Made by a program: the position numbers and the translations under genes. Positions 8,614 through 16,139 of a DNA stretch of 64,000 nt are shown here, in pieces. Under the pieces are notes generated by a model. The model saw nothing but the letters and a program-made list of their open reading frames with translations, was not told where the DNA came from and ran no database searches. Each line of letters starts with the position of its first letter. The first letter of the stretch is position 1. Origin of the DNA: Rhodospirillaceae bacterium (GTDB taxonomy: Bacteria > Pseudomonadota > Alphaproteobacteria > Bin65); NCBI GenBank assembly GCA_009840595.1, contig VXNK01000038.1:21237-85236 (forward strand). The letters are read 5' to 3'.

Positions 8614-9308
8614 TGGCGGCTGCCGGCCGGCCGGGCCGGTTCTGAACCGGGCGCGCCCTGCAATTCAGGCGGCGATTCAGGGGGTGGTTCGGGGGACGAT
8701 CCGGGGGGCGTTCTTTGCGGCATCGCTTTCTCGATGATGGCGGCGGCTTCGTTCGGCGACAGAACGCGCGCCTTGACAGTAATCGCGCCGGCCTGTTCGA
8801 AGGTCAGCGTGATCCGCACCGTCTCGCCGACGCTCAGGATACCGCGCAGGCCGACCAGCCTGAGATACAGCGCCGCCGCATCCAGTACGATTTCCTGCCC
8901 CGCCGGCACGGGAACGGCGTCGACCCGGCCGGTGTCCCAGGCCGCGCCGCCGGGCACCGGGCCGCGCAGTTCGACCCGCTTCGCAAACGGCGTCGAGGCG
9001 TCGATCAGCGCGTCTTCGGCCGGTCCGGCGTTGCCGATCCTGAGATAGGCCGCGCCGTCGCGGTTGGTCGACTGGTGGACCCAAACATCGCCGACCGTCA
9101 GGTCGCCAAGCCGGTAGCCCGCCGGTTTCGGGGTTTCCTCCTGCGTCTGCTGCGTTGCCGGGACTTGTTGCGCCTGCGCCGGCGGAAGCAGCGCGGCAAG
9201 CTGCGGCGCCCCCATCGGGAGCGGGACCGTCGAGAGCAGGACGGCCGCGACGGCGAATGCCGCCGGCCCCGTTGCGTATGCGCCGGTTTTTCGGGAAGGA
9301 TCGCCCAT
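8610..9308 (-). CDS. PCuAC-family periplasmic protein lacking the usual copper ligands
   Basis: Exported protein of 232 residues with an N-terminal hydrophobic segment (FAVAAVLLSTVPL) followed by Ala/Gln-rich sequence (signal peptide or anchor). The core from about residue 65 to 185 follows the PCuAC (DUF461) fold pattern: YRLGDLTVGDVWVH, AAYLRIGNAG, AKRVELRGPV, VPVPAGQEIVL, LRLVGLRG, and LTFEQAGAITVKA. True PCuAC proteins deliver Cu(I) to cytochrome oxidase through a conserved His, Met and H-x-M set. Here the first His position is Arg (VELR) and the H-x-M position reads YLR, so copper binding is doubtful. The last ~35 residues are a Pro/Glu/Ser-rich tail. It shares an operon with the HugZ-like gene. 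Confidence 0.72.
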   Translation of the reverse strand: MGDPSRKTGAYATGPAAFAVAAVLLSTVPLPMGAPQLAALLPPAQAQQVPATQQTQEETPKPAGYRLGDLTVGDVWVHQSTNRDGAAYLRIGNAGPAEDALIDASTPFAKRVELRGPVPGGAAWDTGRVDAVPVPAGQEIVLDAAALYLRLVGLRGILSVGETVRITLTFEQAGAITVKARVLSPNEAAAIIEKAMPQRTPPGSSPEPPPESPPELQGAPGSEPARPAGSRQ

Positions 9309-9327
9309 TCGTCAACTCCGGCCCATA

Positions 9328-9359
9328 CCGGCCATTCGCTGTGCCGGCCATCCACTGTG
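9328..9359. repeat. Two tandem copies of a 16-base unit near the PCuAC-like gene start
   Basis: Copies at 9328-9343 and 9344-9359 differ at two positions; the unit begins CCGGCCAT and ends CTGTG. A partial third copy (CCGGCC) follows. They lie 20-51 bases upstream of the minus-strand ATG at 9308, where a promoter or 5' leader would be. Confidence 0.7.
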
Positions 9360-9641
9360 CCGGCCCGCGCCGGAACCGTAGGGCGCGGCCGCGGCCGCCG
9401 TCAATCGCCCGCCCTCGATCGTCCGCCGGTCCGCAGACGCCTTCGCCGGACGGCGGACCGATGATAGGATGGGCGGACACGGCTTCGCAGTCTGCCGCAA
9501 AATCGCCCGACTTGGGATCGTACATGTCTGCAGCCGGCGTCGCGGCGGATGGCAGCGACGGCGGCCGAACGTCGCCACGCCCCGGTTCGCACCCCCCGAT
9601 CGCACCCCCGATCGGAAGCGAGCCGGAGCAGGCAGAACCGA

Positions 9642-9677
9642 CCGGACGAGCGGCCGGACGAGCGGCCGGACGAGCGG
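9642..9677 (+). repeat. Three perfect tandem copies of a 12-base unit at the chvI ribosome-binding region
   Basis: The unit CCGGACGAGCGG occurs at 9642-9653, 9654-9665 and 9666-9677. The third copy ends seven bases before the chvI ATG, and its last two bases start the GGAGAG that acts as Shine-Dalgarno. The repeat is in frame with chvI and would encode GRTS units if translation began upstream, but homologues begin at [11 protein letters not shown]. Confidence 0.85.
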
Positions 9678-9684
9678 AGAGCCG

Positions 9685-10377
9685 ATGAAACACACGATCG
9701 CCCTGGTCGACGACGACCGCAATATCCTGACCTCGGTGTCGATCGCGCTGGAGGCGGAAGGGTTCGAGGTCCGGGCTTACAAGGACGGCGCCGAGGCCTT
9801 TGCCGGGATTGCCGCCCGGCCGCCCGACCTCGCCATTCTCGACATCAAGATGCCGCGCATGGACGGCATGGAACTATTGAACCGCATCCGCGGCAAGTCC
9901 CGCCTTCCGGTGATTTTCCTGACCTCGAAGGACGACGAGATCGACGAAGTGCTCGGCCTGCGCATGGGCGCGGACGACTATATCACCAAGCCCTTTTCCC
10001 AGCGCCTGCTGATCGAACGCATCCGCTCCGTCCTGCGCCGCGCCGAAGCCGAGGCGGCCGGGCCGGCGGCGGATACGGTCATCGCCCGCGGCGCCCTGGT
10101 CATGGACCCGGACCGCCACCGCTGCACCTGGCACGACGAACCGGTCCAGCTGACCGTGACGGAATTCCTGATCCTCCAGTCGCTCGCCCAGCGTCCCGGC
10201 CACGTCAAGAGCCGGGACCAGCTCATGGACGCCGCCTATGGCGAGAATGTCTATGTCGACGACCGCACCATAGACAGCCACATCAAACGGCTGCGCAAGA
10301 AGTTCAAGTCCGTTGACGCCGGCTTCGACAAGATCGAAACCCTGTACGGAATCGGCTACCGTTACGCCGAGAACTGA
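9685..10377 (+). CDS. chvI: Response regulator ChvI (OmpR family)
   Basis: DNA-binding response regulator of 230 residues. The receiver domain has the acidic pair at D10/D11, phospho-acceptor D53 ([12 protein letters not shown]) and the conserved Lys in [10 protein letters not shown] winged-helix C-terminal domain follows ([25 protein letters not shown] split as [13 protein letters not shown] and [15 protein letters not shown], then [16 protein letters not shown]). The opening [19 protein letters not shown] is near-diagnostic of alphaproteobacterial ChvI. Together with ChvG it senses acid or envelope conditions and controls envelope, exopolysaccharide and carbon genes in rhizobia. The ATG follows a tandem repeat that overlaps its ribosome-binding site. 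chvG begins 97 bases downstream. Confidence 0.96.
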   Translation: MKHTIALVDDDRNILTSVSIALEAEGFEVRAYKDGAEAFAGIAARPPDLAILDIKMPRMDGMELLNRIRGKSRLPVIFLTSKDDEIDEVLGLRMGADDYITKPFSQRLLIERIRSVLRRAEAEAAGPAADTVIARGALVMDPDRHRCTWHDEPVQLTVTEFLILQSLAQRPGHVKSRDQLMDAAYGENVYVDDRTIDSHIKRLRKKFKSVDAGFDKIETLYGIGYRYAEN

Positions 10378-10473
10378 GCGCGCCGCCCGCGCGGCCGGAG
10401 GCCGGCCGCCATCGGACCGCGGGCGTATCGGGCGGCCAAGCGCCGGTCGAGTCCCGCGCCGCGGCAGGATGCC

Positions 10474-12300
10474 ATGCCGGACGATGGTCGACTGAAACCG
10501 ACACAGGACCCCGGAACGCCCGCGACCGGGACCGGGACCGGGCCGTCCGGGGTGGGCGCTGGCGGGATGAACGCTGCCGGGATGGACACCGGCGGGGCGC
10601 CGGGACGGCGGCCGCGCCGCGCCGCGCTAGCCGCGCCGGGCGGGCGGCGCTTTTCGCGGCTGACCCTGCGCATCCTCGCCATCGGCATCTTTCCGCTGGC
10701 GACCATTTTCGGCGGCCTGATGTATCTGGGCGTCTACGAGCGCAGCCTGGTCGACGGGCGCCTTGCGGCGCTCGATACCGAAGCCAGGATGATTGCCGGG
10801 GCGCTGGGCGAAACCGCCGTGCCGGCCGGCGACCCCGCCAGGACCGAACTCGAGATCGAAACCGCCCGCAAGGTGCTGCGCCGGCTGGTGAAGCCGACGC
10901 AGGTGCGCGCACGCCTGTTCGCGCGCAACGGCGCGCTGGTTGCCGACAGCCGGTCGCTGCTGCGTCCGGGCGGCGCCATCCGGCAGGAAACGCTGCCGCC
11001 GCCCGAGGGGTCGAGCCGCGTTCTGCGCTTCCTGCGCGAGAGTTACGACTGGTTCTTCTTCCTGCTCTCGCGGGGGCGCGACCGGGCCGAGGTGTACCGG
11101 GAACAGCCGTATGAGAGCGCGGCCGATTTCGAGGAGGTCCGGAAGGCCCTGGGTGGGGAAGGCGGCAGCGCGGTGCGGGTCTCGGAGCGCGGCCGGCTGA
11201 TCCTGTCCGCCGCCATCCCGGTCCAGCACTACAAGACTGTCTACGGCGCGCTGATGCTGTCCATCTCCAGTGCCGGAATCGACCGGTCGGTCCGGGAGGT
11301 CCGCCAGGATATCGTCCAGGTCTTCGGCATCGTCTTCGTTCTGTCCCTGCTGCTCTCGCTCTATCTCGCCCGCGCCATTTCCCGGCCGATCGCCCGCCTG
11401 GCGGCGGCGGCGGAGCGGATGCGCCGGCTGCGCACCCGGTCGACGGCGATCCCCGCGTTTCCCGGCCGGCGGGACGAGATCGGTGACCTGGCGGCGGTGC
11501 TGGGCGACCTGACGACGGAACTGTTCGACCGCATGGACGCCATCGAACGCTTCGCCGCCGATGTGTCCCACGAACTGAAGAACCCGCTGTCGTCGCTGCG
11601 CAGCGCGGTCGAAACGGCGGCGCGGATCGACGATCCGGAGAAGCAGAAACAGCTGATGGCCGTTATCGAGCAGGATGTCGACCGGCTCGACCGGCTGATT
11701 ACCGACATCGCCAACGCCTCGCGGCTCGATGCCGAGCTGGCCCGCCTCGCGCCCGGCCCGGTCGATCTGCGCCGGCTGCTGCAGACCCTGGCCGAGGTCC
11801 ACCGGGCGACCGCCCGGGACGGCGCGCCGGAGATCCGCCTCGAACTGCCGGAACGCGGCAGCCTGATCGCCCAGGCGGTCGAGGACCGTCTTGTCCAGGT
11901 GCTTCAGAACCTGATTGCCAACGCCATGTCCTTCTCGCCGCCGCAGGGGATCATCCTGATCGCCGCGACGGCGGAAAAGGACAGCGTCACCGTTACCGTC
12001 GAAGACGAGGGGCCGGGCATCGCCCCCGGCAAGGAAGAGGAGATTTTCGAGCGCTTCTATTCCGAGCGGCCCGCCGGCGAAGCCTTCGGCCGGCATTCCG
12101 GCCTCGGCCTGAGCATCAGCCGGCAGATCGTCGAGGCGGCCGGCGGCACCCTGTGCGCCGGGAACATTCCGGGGGACATTCCGGGGAACATGGGGGAGCC
12201 GGACGGGCCGGTCCGCGGCGCGCGGTTCACGATTACGCTGCCGCGCATGTTCCGCACCGGCGCGCGGATGCCCGGGGAGGGCGCCGGCGGAACCGCCTGA
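10474..12300 (+). CDS. chvG: Sensor histidine kinase ChvG
   Basis: Inner-membrane sensor kinase of 608 residues, partner of ChvI. A disordered Gly/Thr/Pro-rich head of about 60 residues comes first, then transmembrane segment 1 (IAIGIFPLATIFGGLMYLG region, about 66-88), a periplasmic sensor region, transmembrane segment 2 (VFGIVFVLSLLLSLYLA, about 288-306), a HAMP region, and the HisKA motif FAADVSHELKNPLSS with phospho-acceptor H366. The ATPase domain has NLIANAMSF, DEGPGIAP and HSGLGLSISRQIV. Homologues are held off by the periplasmic repressor ExoR in rhizobia; no exoR is seen here. The tail contains GNIPGDIPGN, a small internal repeat. It converges with the AEC transporter gene across a ten-base gap. 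Confidence 0.95.
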   Translation: MPDDGRLKPTQDPGTPATGTGTGPSGVGAGGMNAAGMDTGGAPGRRPRRAALAAPGGRRFSRLTLRILAIGIFPLATIFGGLMYLGVYERSLVDGRLAALDTEARMIAGALGETAVPAGDPARTELEIETARKVLRRLVKPTQVRARLFARNGALVADSRSLLRPGGAIRQETLPPPEGSSRVLRFLRESYDWFFFLLSRGRDRAEVYREQPYESAADFEEVRKALGGEGGSAVRVSERGRLILSAAIPVQHYKTVYGALMLSISSAGIDRSVREVRQDIVQVFGIVFVLSLLLSLYLARAISRPIARLAAAAERMRRLRTRSTAIPAFPGRRDEIGDLAAVLGDLTTELFDRMDAIERFAADVSHELKNPLSSLRSAVETAARIDDPEKQKQLMAVIEQDVDRLDRLITDIANASRLDAELARLAPGPVDLRRLLQTLAEVHRATARDGAPEIRLELPERGSLIAQAVEDRLVQVLQNLIANAMSFSPPQGIILIAATAEKDSVTVTVEDEGPGIAPGKEEEIFERFYSERPAGEAFGRHSGLGLSISRQIVEAAGGTLCAGNIPGDIPGNMGEPDGPVRGARFTITLPRMFRTGARMPGEGAGGTA

Positions 12301-12310
12301 AACTTTCCGG

Positions 12311-13210
12311 CTAACGCCAAGGCAGCAGGCCCGGATCGATCGCGACGGCAACGATGGCCGGAAGGGCGGCAAAGGCCAGCAGCGTCGAGACGAACACGAC
12401 CCCGGCGACCGCTTCCGGATTGCGTTCGTAGTAGGACGCCCAGAGGAAGTTGAACACCGCCGCCGGCATGGCGCACTGGATCAGCAGGACGCCGCGCGCC
12501 AGGTCGGGCAGGCCGAGCGCAGCGCCCAGGCCCACCCCGATCCCGATTCCGATCAGAATGCGCACGACCGAATAGAATAGGCTCTTGCCCAGGCCCCCGG
12601 TATGCAGGCTGGCCAGCGATACGCCCATGGCGATCAGCATGAGCGGGATAGCGAAGCCGCCGAGCAGCTCGAAGGCGTTGGCCAGCGCCCTGGGCATCGG
12701 CCAGTCGAGGAAATTGAGCGCCAGCGCCAGCCCGGTCGCCCAGATGACCGGAGAGGCAACCGCCGTCTTGAGGGAAAACCGGCCGGAGACGATGAACTGG
12801 CCGACGGTGAACTGGCCGACCGCGCCGACCGCGAAATAGGCGATGGCGAGCGCCAGGCCGGGTTCGCCGAAGGCGAACAGGCAGAGCGGCAGGCCGAGAT
12901 TTCCGGCATTGGCAAAGCCAAGCGGCGGGCCGTAGGTGCGGAAATCGTCCCCGGCAAGGCGGGTGACCGCATAGGCGATGACGAAGAAAACGAAGATCGA
13001 CAGCACAGCCGCGCCGGCCATCGACCAGAAGGCGCCAGCCTCCAGGCGCAGGCCGGTCAGTGTCGCCACGATCAGGCAGGGCGTGCCGATATTGGTCACC
13101 AGCCGGGTGACCATCCTTGTATCGAACGGCCGGCCCGAGCGCGCCCAGCCGTAGCCGAGCCCGGCGCAGAGCAGCACCGGCAGGATGACTTCGATCAGGC
13201 GCAGCAGCAT
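12311..13210 (-). CDS. AEC-family (auxin efflux carrier-like) transporter
   Basis: Integral membrane protein of 299 residues with about ten hydrophobic helices, matching the AEC family pattern (MLLRLIEVILPVLLCAGLGYGW at the start given in parts: IEVILPVLLCAGLGYGW; TNIGTPCLIVATLTG; GFANAGNLGLPLCLFAFG; IPLMLIAMGVSLASL; CAMPAAVFNFLWASYY). The G-N-x-G-x-P and PAAVFNFL signatures are typical. Bacterial members export or import organic acids such as malate; the substrate here is unknown. It lies on the opposite strand between chvG and hprK, which are adjacent in many relatives, and so looks like an insertion into an otherwise conserved block. Confidence 0.88.
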   Translation of the reverse strand: MLLRLIEVILPVLLCAGLGYGWARSGRPFDTRMVTRLVTNIGTPCLIVATLTGLRLEAGAFWSMAGAAVLSIFVFFVIAYAVTRLAGDDFRTYGPPLGFANAGNLGLPLCLFAFGEPGLALAIAYFAVGAVGQFTVGQFIVSGRFSLKTAVASPVIWATGLALALNFLDWPMPRALANAFELLGGFAIPLMLIAMGVSLASLHTGGLGKSLFYSVVRILIGIGIGVGLGAALGLPDLARGVLLIQCAMPAAVFNFLWASYYERNPEAVAGVVFVSTLLAFAALPAIVAVAIDPGLLPWR

Positions 13211-13355
13211 GGCAGCCTGTTACGCGACGGCGGCAGGCGGGTAAAGGGCGGCAACCTGCCCCTTTGCGGCCCGGGGTCCGCCATGCCAGCGTTTCCGGCC
13301 GAAGGAACCGCCCAGGAACCGCCCGGGATCCAAAGGCATCCGAAGGTGTCCGAAC

Positions 13356-13862
13356 ATGGCGTTGCGCCGGTCTGTCCGAATCCGATCCGAGTCCGCCGCC
13401 GCCCCCGGCGGCGCCCGCCGCGCGGCGCAGGAGGTCTCGCTGCACGCCACCTGCGTTGCCGTTGACGGCCAGGGTGTCGTGCTGACCGGCGAAAGCGGCG
13501 CCGGCAAATCCGCTCTGGGACTCCAGCTCATCGACGGCGGCGCGATGCTGGTGTCGGACGACGTCACGGCGCTGTTCCGCGAAGGACCCCGGCTGATCGC
13601 CCGGGCGCCGCTGCACGGCGCCGGGCTGATCGAGGCGCACGGCAACGGGATCATGCGGCTGGACTTCGTCGACCAGGCGCCGGTCGCCTTCTTCGTCGAC
13701 GTCGGCCCGCCGGCCGGCGAACGGCTGCCGGAGCCGGCCTACCGGACGGAACTCGGCATTTCGGCGCTGCTGCTGCGGGCCGATCCGGCAAATCCGGCCT
13801 CGGCCGCGCTGATCCGGCTTGCTGTCGCCCACGGCCCGCCGCATATTCCCGACAGCGTCTAG
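13356..13862 (+). CDS. hprK: HPr kinase/phosphorylase, short alphaproteobacterial form
   Basis: Phosphorylates HPr on a regulatory serine. The 168-residue protein has only the catalytic domain, as usual in alphaproteobacteria, which lack the N-terminal domain of Firmicutes enzymes. Visible are His30 (LHATCVAV), the P-loop GESGAGKS (45-52) and the acidic pair D68-D69 (LVSDDVT). The family signature E-x-R-G appears as E93-A-H-G (GLIEAHGNGI), so the usual arginine is histidine here. Its substrate HPr (16140-16412) keeps Ser46. The gene starts downstream of the divergent AEC transporter, and rapZ begins 59 bases after its stop. Confidence 0.9.
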   Translation: MALRRSVRIRSESAAAPGGARRAAQEVSLHATCVAVDGQGVVLTGESGAGKSALGLQLIDGGAMLVSDDVTALFREGPRLIARAPLHGAGLIEAHGNGIMRLDFVDQAPVAFFVDVGPPAGERLPEPAYRTELGISALLLRADPANPASAALIRLAVAHGPPHIPDSV

Positions 13863-13921
13863 GTTCGCACCGCGTCTCCGCCGCGCAGCGAAAGAACCGG
13901 CAGAGTGCAGCGCTTCGGTCC

Positions 13922-14902
13922 ATGACAGGTACCGACGGAAGTCCCGAAACCGGGCAAAAAACCGGGCCAGCCGGGCCGGGCGAAAGTCCGGACCGGCCGC
14001 GCCGGCTGGTGCTGGTCACCGGCCTGTCCGGCGCCGGAAAATCGACCGCGCTGGCGGCGCTCGAAGACATCGGCTTCACGGTCGTCGACAATCTCCCGCT
14101 CGCCTTGCTCGACGCCTTCGTCGGACCGGGTGCCGGGCCGGGCAACGGGAACGGCGGGAGCGAACGGCCGGTCGCCCTGGGGATCGACGTGCGGGCGCGG
14201 GATTTCGACACGGCGGCCATGGAAACGGCGGTGCAGCGGATCCTGGCGCGCCGCGAACCCGAGGCCCGGCTGCTCTTTCTCGATTGCGCCGACGACATTC
14301 TGGTGCAGCGCTATTCCGAAACCCGCCGGCGCCATCCGCTGGCGCGCGAACGGCCGGTGCTGGACGGCGTGCGCCTGGAACGGCAGATGATCGCGCCGCT
14401 GCGCCGCCTGGCCGATCCGGTCATAGACACGTCGGACGAAACGGCGCACACGCTGCGCCGGCAGGTTCAGGACCGCTTCGCCGGCAGCGGCCGGGGCCGG
14501 CTTTCGGTCTTCGTCGAGAGCTTCGGCTACGGCCACGGCGTGCCGCGCCACGCCGACCTCGTTTTCGACGTCCGCTTCCTGCGCAATCCCCATTACGACG
14601 AGCGCCTGCGCCCGACGACCGGGCTGGACGCGCAAACCGGCGACTACATTGCCGGCGATCCGGATTTCCGGCCGTTCTTCGACCGGCTGACCGCGATGCT
14701 GGACCTGCTGCTGCCGCGCTACCGGGCCGAGGGCAAGAGCTATCTCACCATCGCCGTCGGCTGCACCGGCGGACGCCACCGCTCGGTCTATGTCGCGGCG
14801 CGGACGGCCGACTGGCTGGCCGGCAAGGGCTGGCCCCATACGCTGCGCCACCGCGACTTGGGGCGGAGCGGCCGCGGGGATGTTCCGGCGGCGCCGGCGT
14901 GA
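13922..14902 (+). CDS. rapZ: RapZ (YvcJ/UPF0042) nucleotide-binding protein
   Basis: 326-residue P-loop protein. The Walker A motif is GLSGAGKST (34-42), and VVDNLPLALLD follows as in the family. The C-terminal domain carries SFGYGHGVPRHADLVFDVRF (in parts: SFGYGHG, ADLVFDVRFL), NPHYDERLRPTTGLD and GCTGGRHRSVYVA. In enterobacteria RapZ is an RNA-binding adaptor controlling GlmS through small RNAs; in alphaproteobacteria its role is less defined, though its position between hprK and PTS genes is conserved. A Gly/Pro-rich leader of about 27 residues precedes the P-loop domain. An 813-base non-coding region separates it from the next PTS gene. Confidence 0.95.
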   Translation: MTGTDGSPETGQKTGPAGPGESPDRPRRLVLVTGLSGAGKSTALAALEDIGFTVVDNLPLALLDAFVGPGAGPGNGNGGSERPVALGIDVRARDFDTAAMETAVQRILARREPEARLLFLDCADDILVQRYSETRRRHPLARERPVLDGVRLERQMIAPLRRLADPVIDTSDETAHTLRRQVQDRFAGSGRGRLSVFVESFGYGHGVPRHADLVFDVRFLRNPHYDERLRPTTGLDAQTGDYIAGDPDFRPFFDRLTAMLDLLLPRYRAEGKSYLTIAVGCTGGRHRSVYVAARTADWLAGKGWPHTLRHRDLGRSGRGDVPAAPA

Positions 14903-15027
14903 CGGCAGCGCGCCGGCCCGAAACGACCGGACGCGCCCCGGATCGCGCCGCTTCGGTGGCGCGGGATCGGAGCGCGTAAAATATTTTCCAGAATCCAACA
15001 TTTTTTCTTGACATCTCCAGCTATGTT

Positions 15028-15528
15028 CTCTATTTGATCGAATATCAGCGCCCAAAGTGCGCCTGCTGCGAGCCACGGGCGCTCCCGGACGTCCGGTATG
15101 CCCGGCCGCCTTGTCCCGAACCCTCAAAGGATTGCCGCCCGTCCCGTCCTTCGAGACGGGGCTTCGAGACGCGGTTCTGCGAACCGCTCCTCAGCCCCTC
15201 CTCAGGATGAAGGGTGATGCTGGCTCCACAATTTCAGCTTCATCCTGAGGAGGCGAAGGCGAACGCCTGAGCCGTCTCGAAGGACGCCCCCGGTGTCGAA
15301 CGGCGCTCCCGCCCGGCCGGGAGGCTGGAAAATTTCCTATAGAAATTGTTTTTGCGCACTTTCGAACGGCGTTTTTCCAACGATTCCAAAAGGTTAGAGC
15401 TGCCGGGTACAAAAAACATATTAAATCGAACGGCCGATCTAATTCGGCACGAGGCACTGAAAGCGGCGGAAAACTGCGAAAAACGACGCCGGCGGCCAAG
15501 AAAAACTTGAATATTCGATCAAAAACAG
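15028..15528. repeat. Pair of inverted 18-base repeats 465 bases apart
   Basis: Positions 15028-15045 and the complement of 15511-15528 agree at 16 of 18 bases, with a perfect 13-base core (TTTGATCGAATAT at 15033-15045; its complement at 15511-15523). The left copy overlaps the possible -10 region after TTGACA at 15008. They could be paired operator sites or the ends of a small element; chance is not excluded in these AT-rich patches. Confidence 0.5.
15145..15286. repeat. Nested palindromic intergenic repeat element
   Basis: A 142-base element with two perfect nested inverted repeats: outer arms of 15 bases at 15145-15159 and 15272-15286 (CGTCCTTCGAGACGG and its complement) and inner arms of 16 bases at 15197-15212 and 15238-15253 (CCTCCTCAGGATGAAG and its complement). 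Sequences with these CTTCGAGACGG termini and CTCAGGATGA cores are widely dispersed intergenic repeats in alphaproteobacterial genomes. The folded form would be a long hairpin in DNA or RNA. Only this one copy is in the window. Confidence 0.85.
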
Positions 15529-15715
15529 AGGCACCGGCCGGCGCGGCACATCGGGCGAGCGGAGACGGCAGCGGGTTCCGGCCGCCGCCCGAACCCCGAC
15601 CCCCGGACCCTCGAATCCCGAACTCCGCCCGGCCCGCTGCGGGCGCGACGGCCCGCTTCCACCGCGACGGGACATGGACTAATCTTCGCCGCCTGAGAAG
15701 ACCGAAGGAGCGTCC

Positions 15716-16120
15716 ATGATCGGGTTGGTTCTGGTGACCCACGGCCGGCTGGCGGAAGAGTTCCTCGCCGCCCTGGAACATATCGTCGGGCCGCAGCCGC
15801 AGACCGCCGCCGTCTGCATCGGCCCGGACGACGACATGGAGCAGCGCCGCGGCGAGATCCTCAAGCAGATCGAGGCGGTCGACACCGGCGACGGCGTCGC
15901 GGTGCTGACCGACATGTTCGGCGGGACGCCGTCGAACCTCGCGATCTCGATCATGGAACCGGCGAAGGTCGAGGTGCTGGCCGGGATCAACCTGCCCATG
16001 CTGATCAAGCTGACGGCGGCGCGGGGCGAAGAGGATCTGAAGGCCGCCGTAACGGCCGCCCAGGAGGCCGGGCGCAAGTATATCAACATCGCCTCCGCCC
16101 TGTTGAGCGACAAGGACTGA
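15716..16120 (+). CDS. PTS EIIA component, mannose family (ManX/AgaF-like)
   Basis: Cytosolic phosphocarrier of 134 residues. The phospho-acceptor is His9 in LVLVTHGRLAEEFL, and VLTDMFGGTPSNLA is the family signature near the dimer interface. Stand-alone EIIA-Man proteins of alphaproteobacteria have no IIB/IIC/IID partners and serve regulation; none are in the window. It accepts phosphate from HPr, whose gene begins 19 bases downstream. GAAGGAG lies just upstream of the ATG. Confidence 0.94.
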   Translation: MIGLVLVTHGRLAEEFLAALEHIVGPQPQTAAVCIGPDDDMEQRRGEILKQIEAVDTGDGVAVLTDMFGGTPSNLAISIMEPAKVEVLAGINLPMLIKLTAARGEEDLKAAVTAAQEAGRKYINIASALLSDKD

Positions 16121-16139
16121 CGGCGGTTCCGCAGCGCCG

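Larger units (their letters stand above)
9309..9684. other. Divergent intergenic region between the PCuAC-like gene and chvI
   Basis: 376 bases without a convincing gene. It must hold the promoters for the minus-strand PCuAC-like/HugZ-like/pckA group and for chvI. I see two short tandem repeats, one near each gene start (listed separately), and no clear -10/-35 pair. Open frames on both strands here are the usual GC-rich shadows. Confidence 0.6.
14903..15715. other. Long intergenic region between rapZ and the EIIA-Man gene
   Basis: 813 bases with no credible protein gene. Two AT-rich stretches (about 14980-15050 and 15325-15530) flank a GC-rich nested palindromic repeat (15145-15286). A perfect TTGACA at 15008-15013 is followed after 17 bases by TATTTG, a weak -10 at best. 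AATTTC and GAAATT pair around CTATA at 15331-15347. Short frames here are in low-complexity Pro/Arg sequence and are not credible. The region could encode a small RNA, but I see no clear terminator. Confidence 0.6.

Noticed and set aside
9642..9677. 12-base tandem repeat as a CRISPR-like array
   Set aside because: There are no spacers; the units are directly contiguous.
15008..15036. TTGACA-N17-TATTTG as a firm promoter
   Set aside because: The -35 is perfect but the -10 matches only half; kept as a note within the intergenic entry rather than as a feature.
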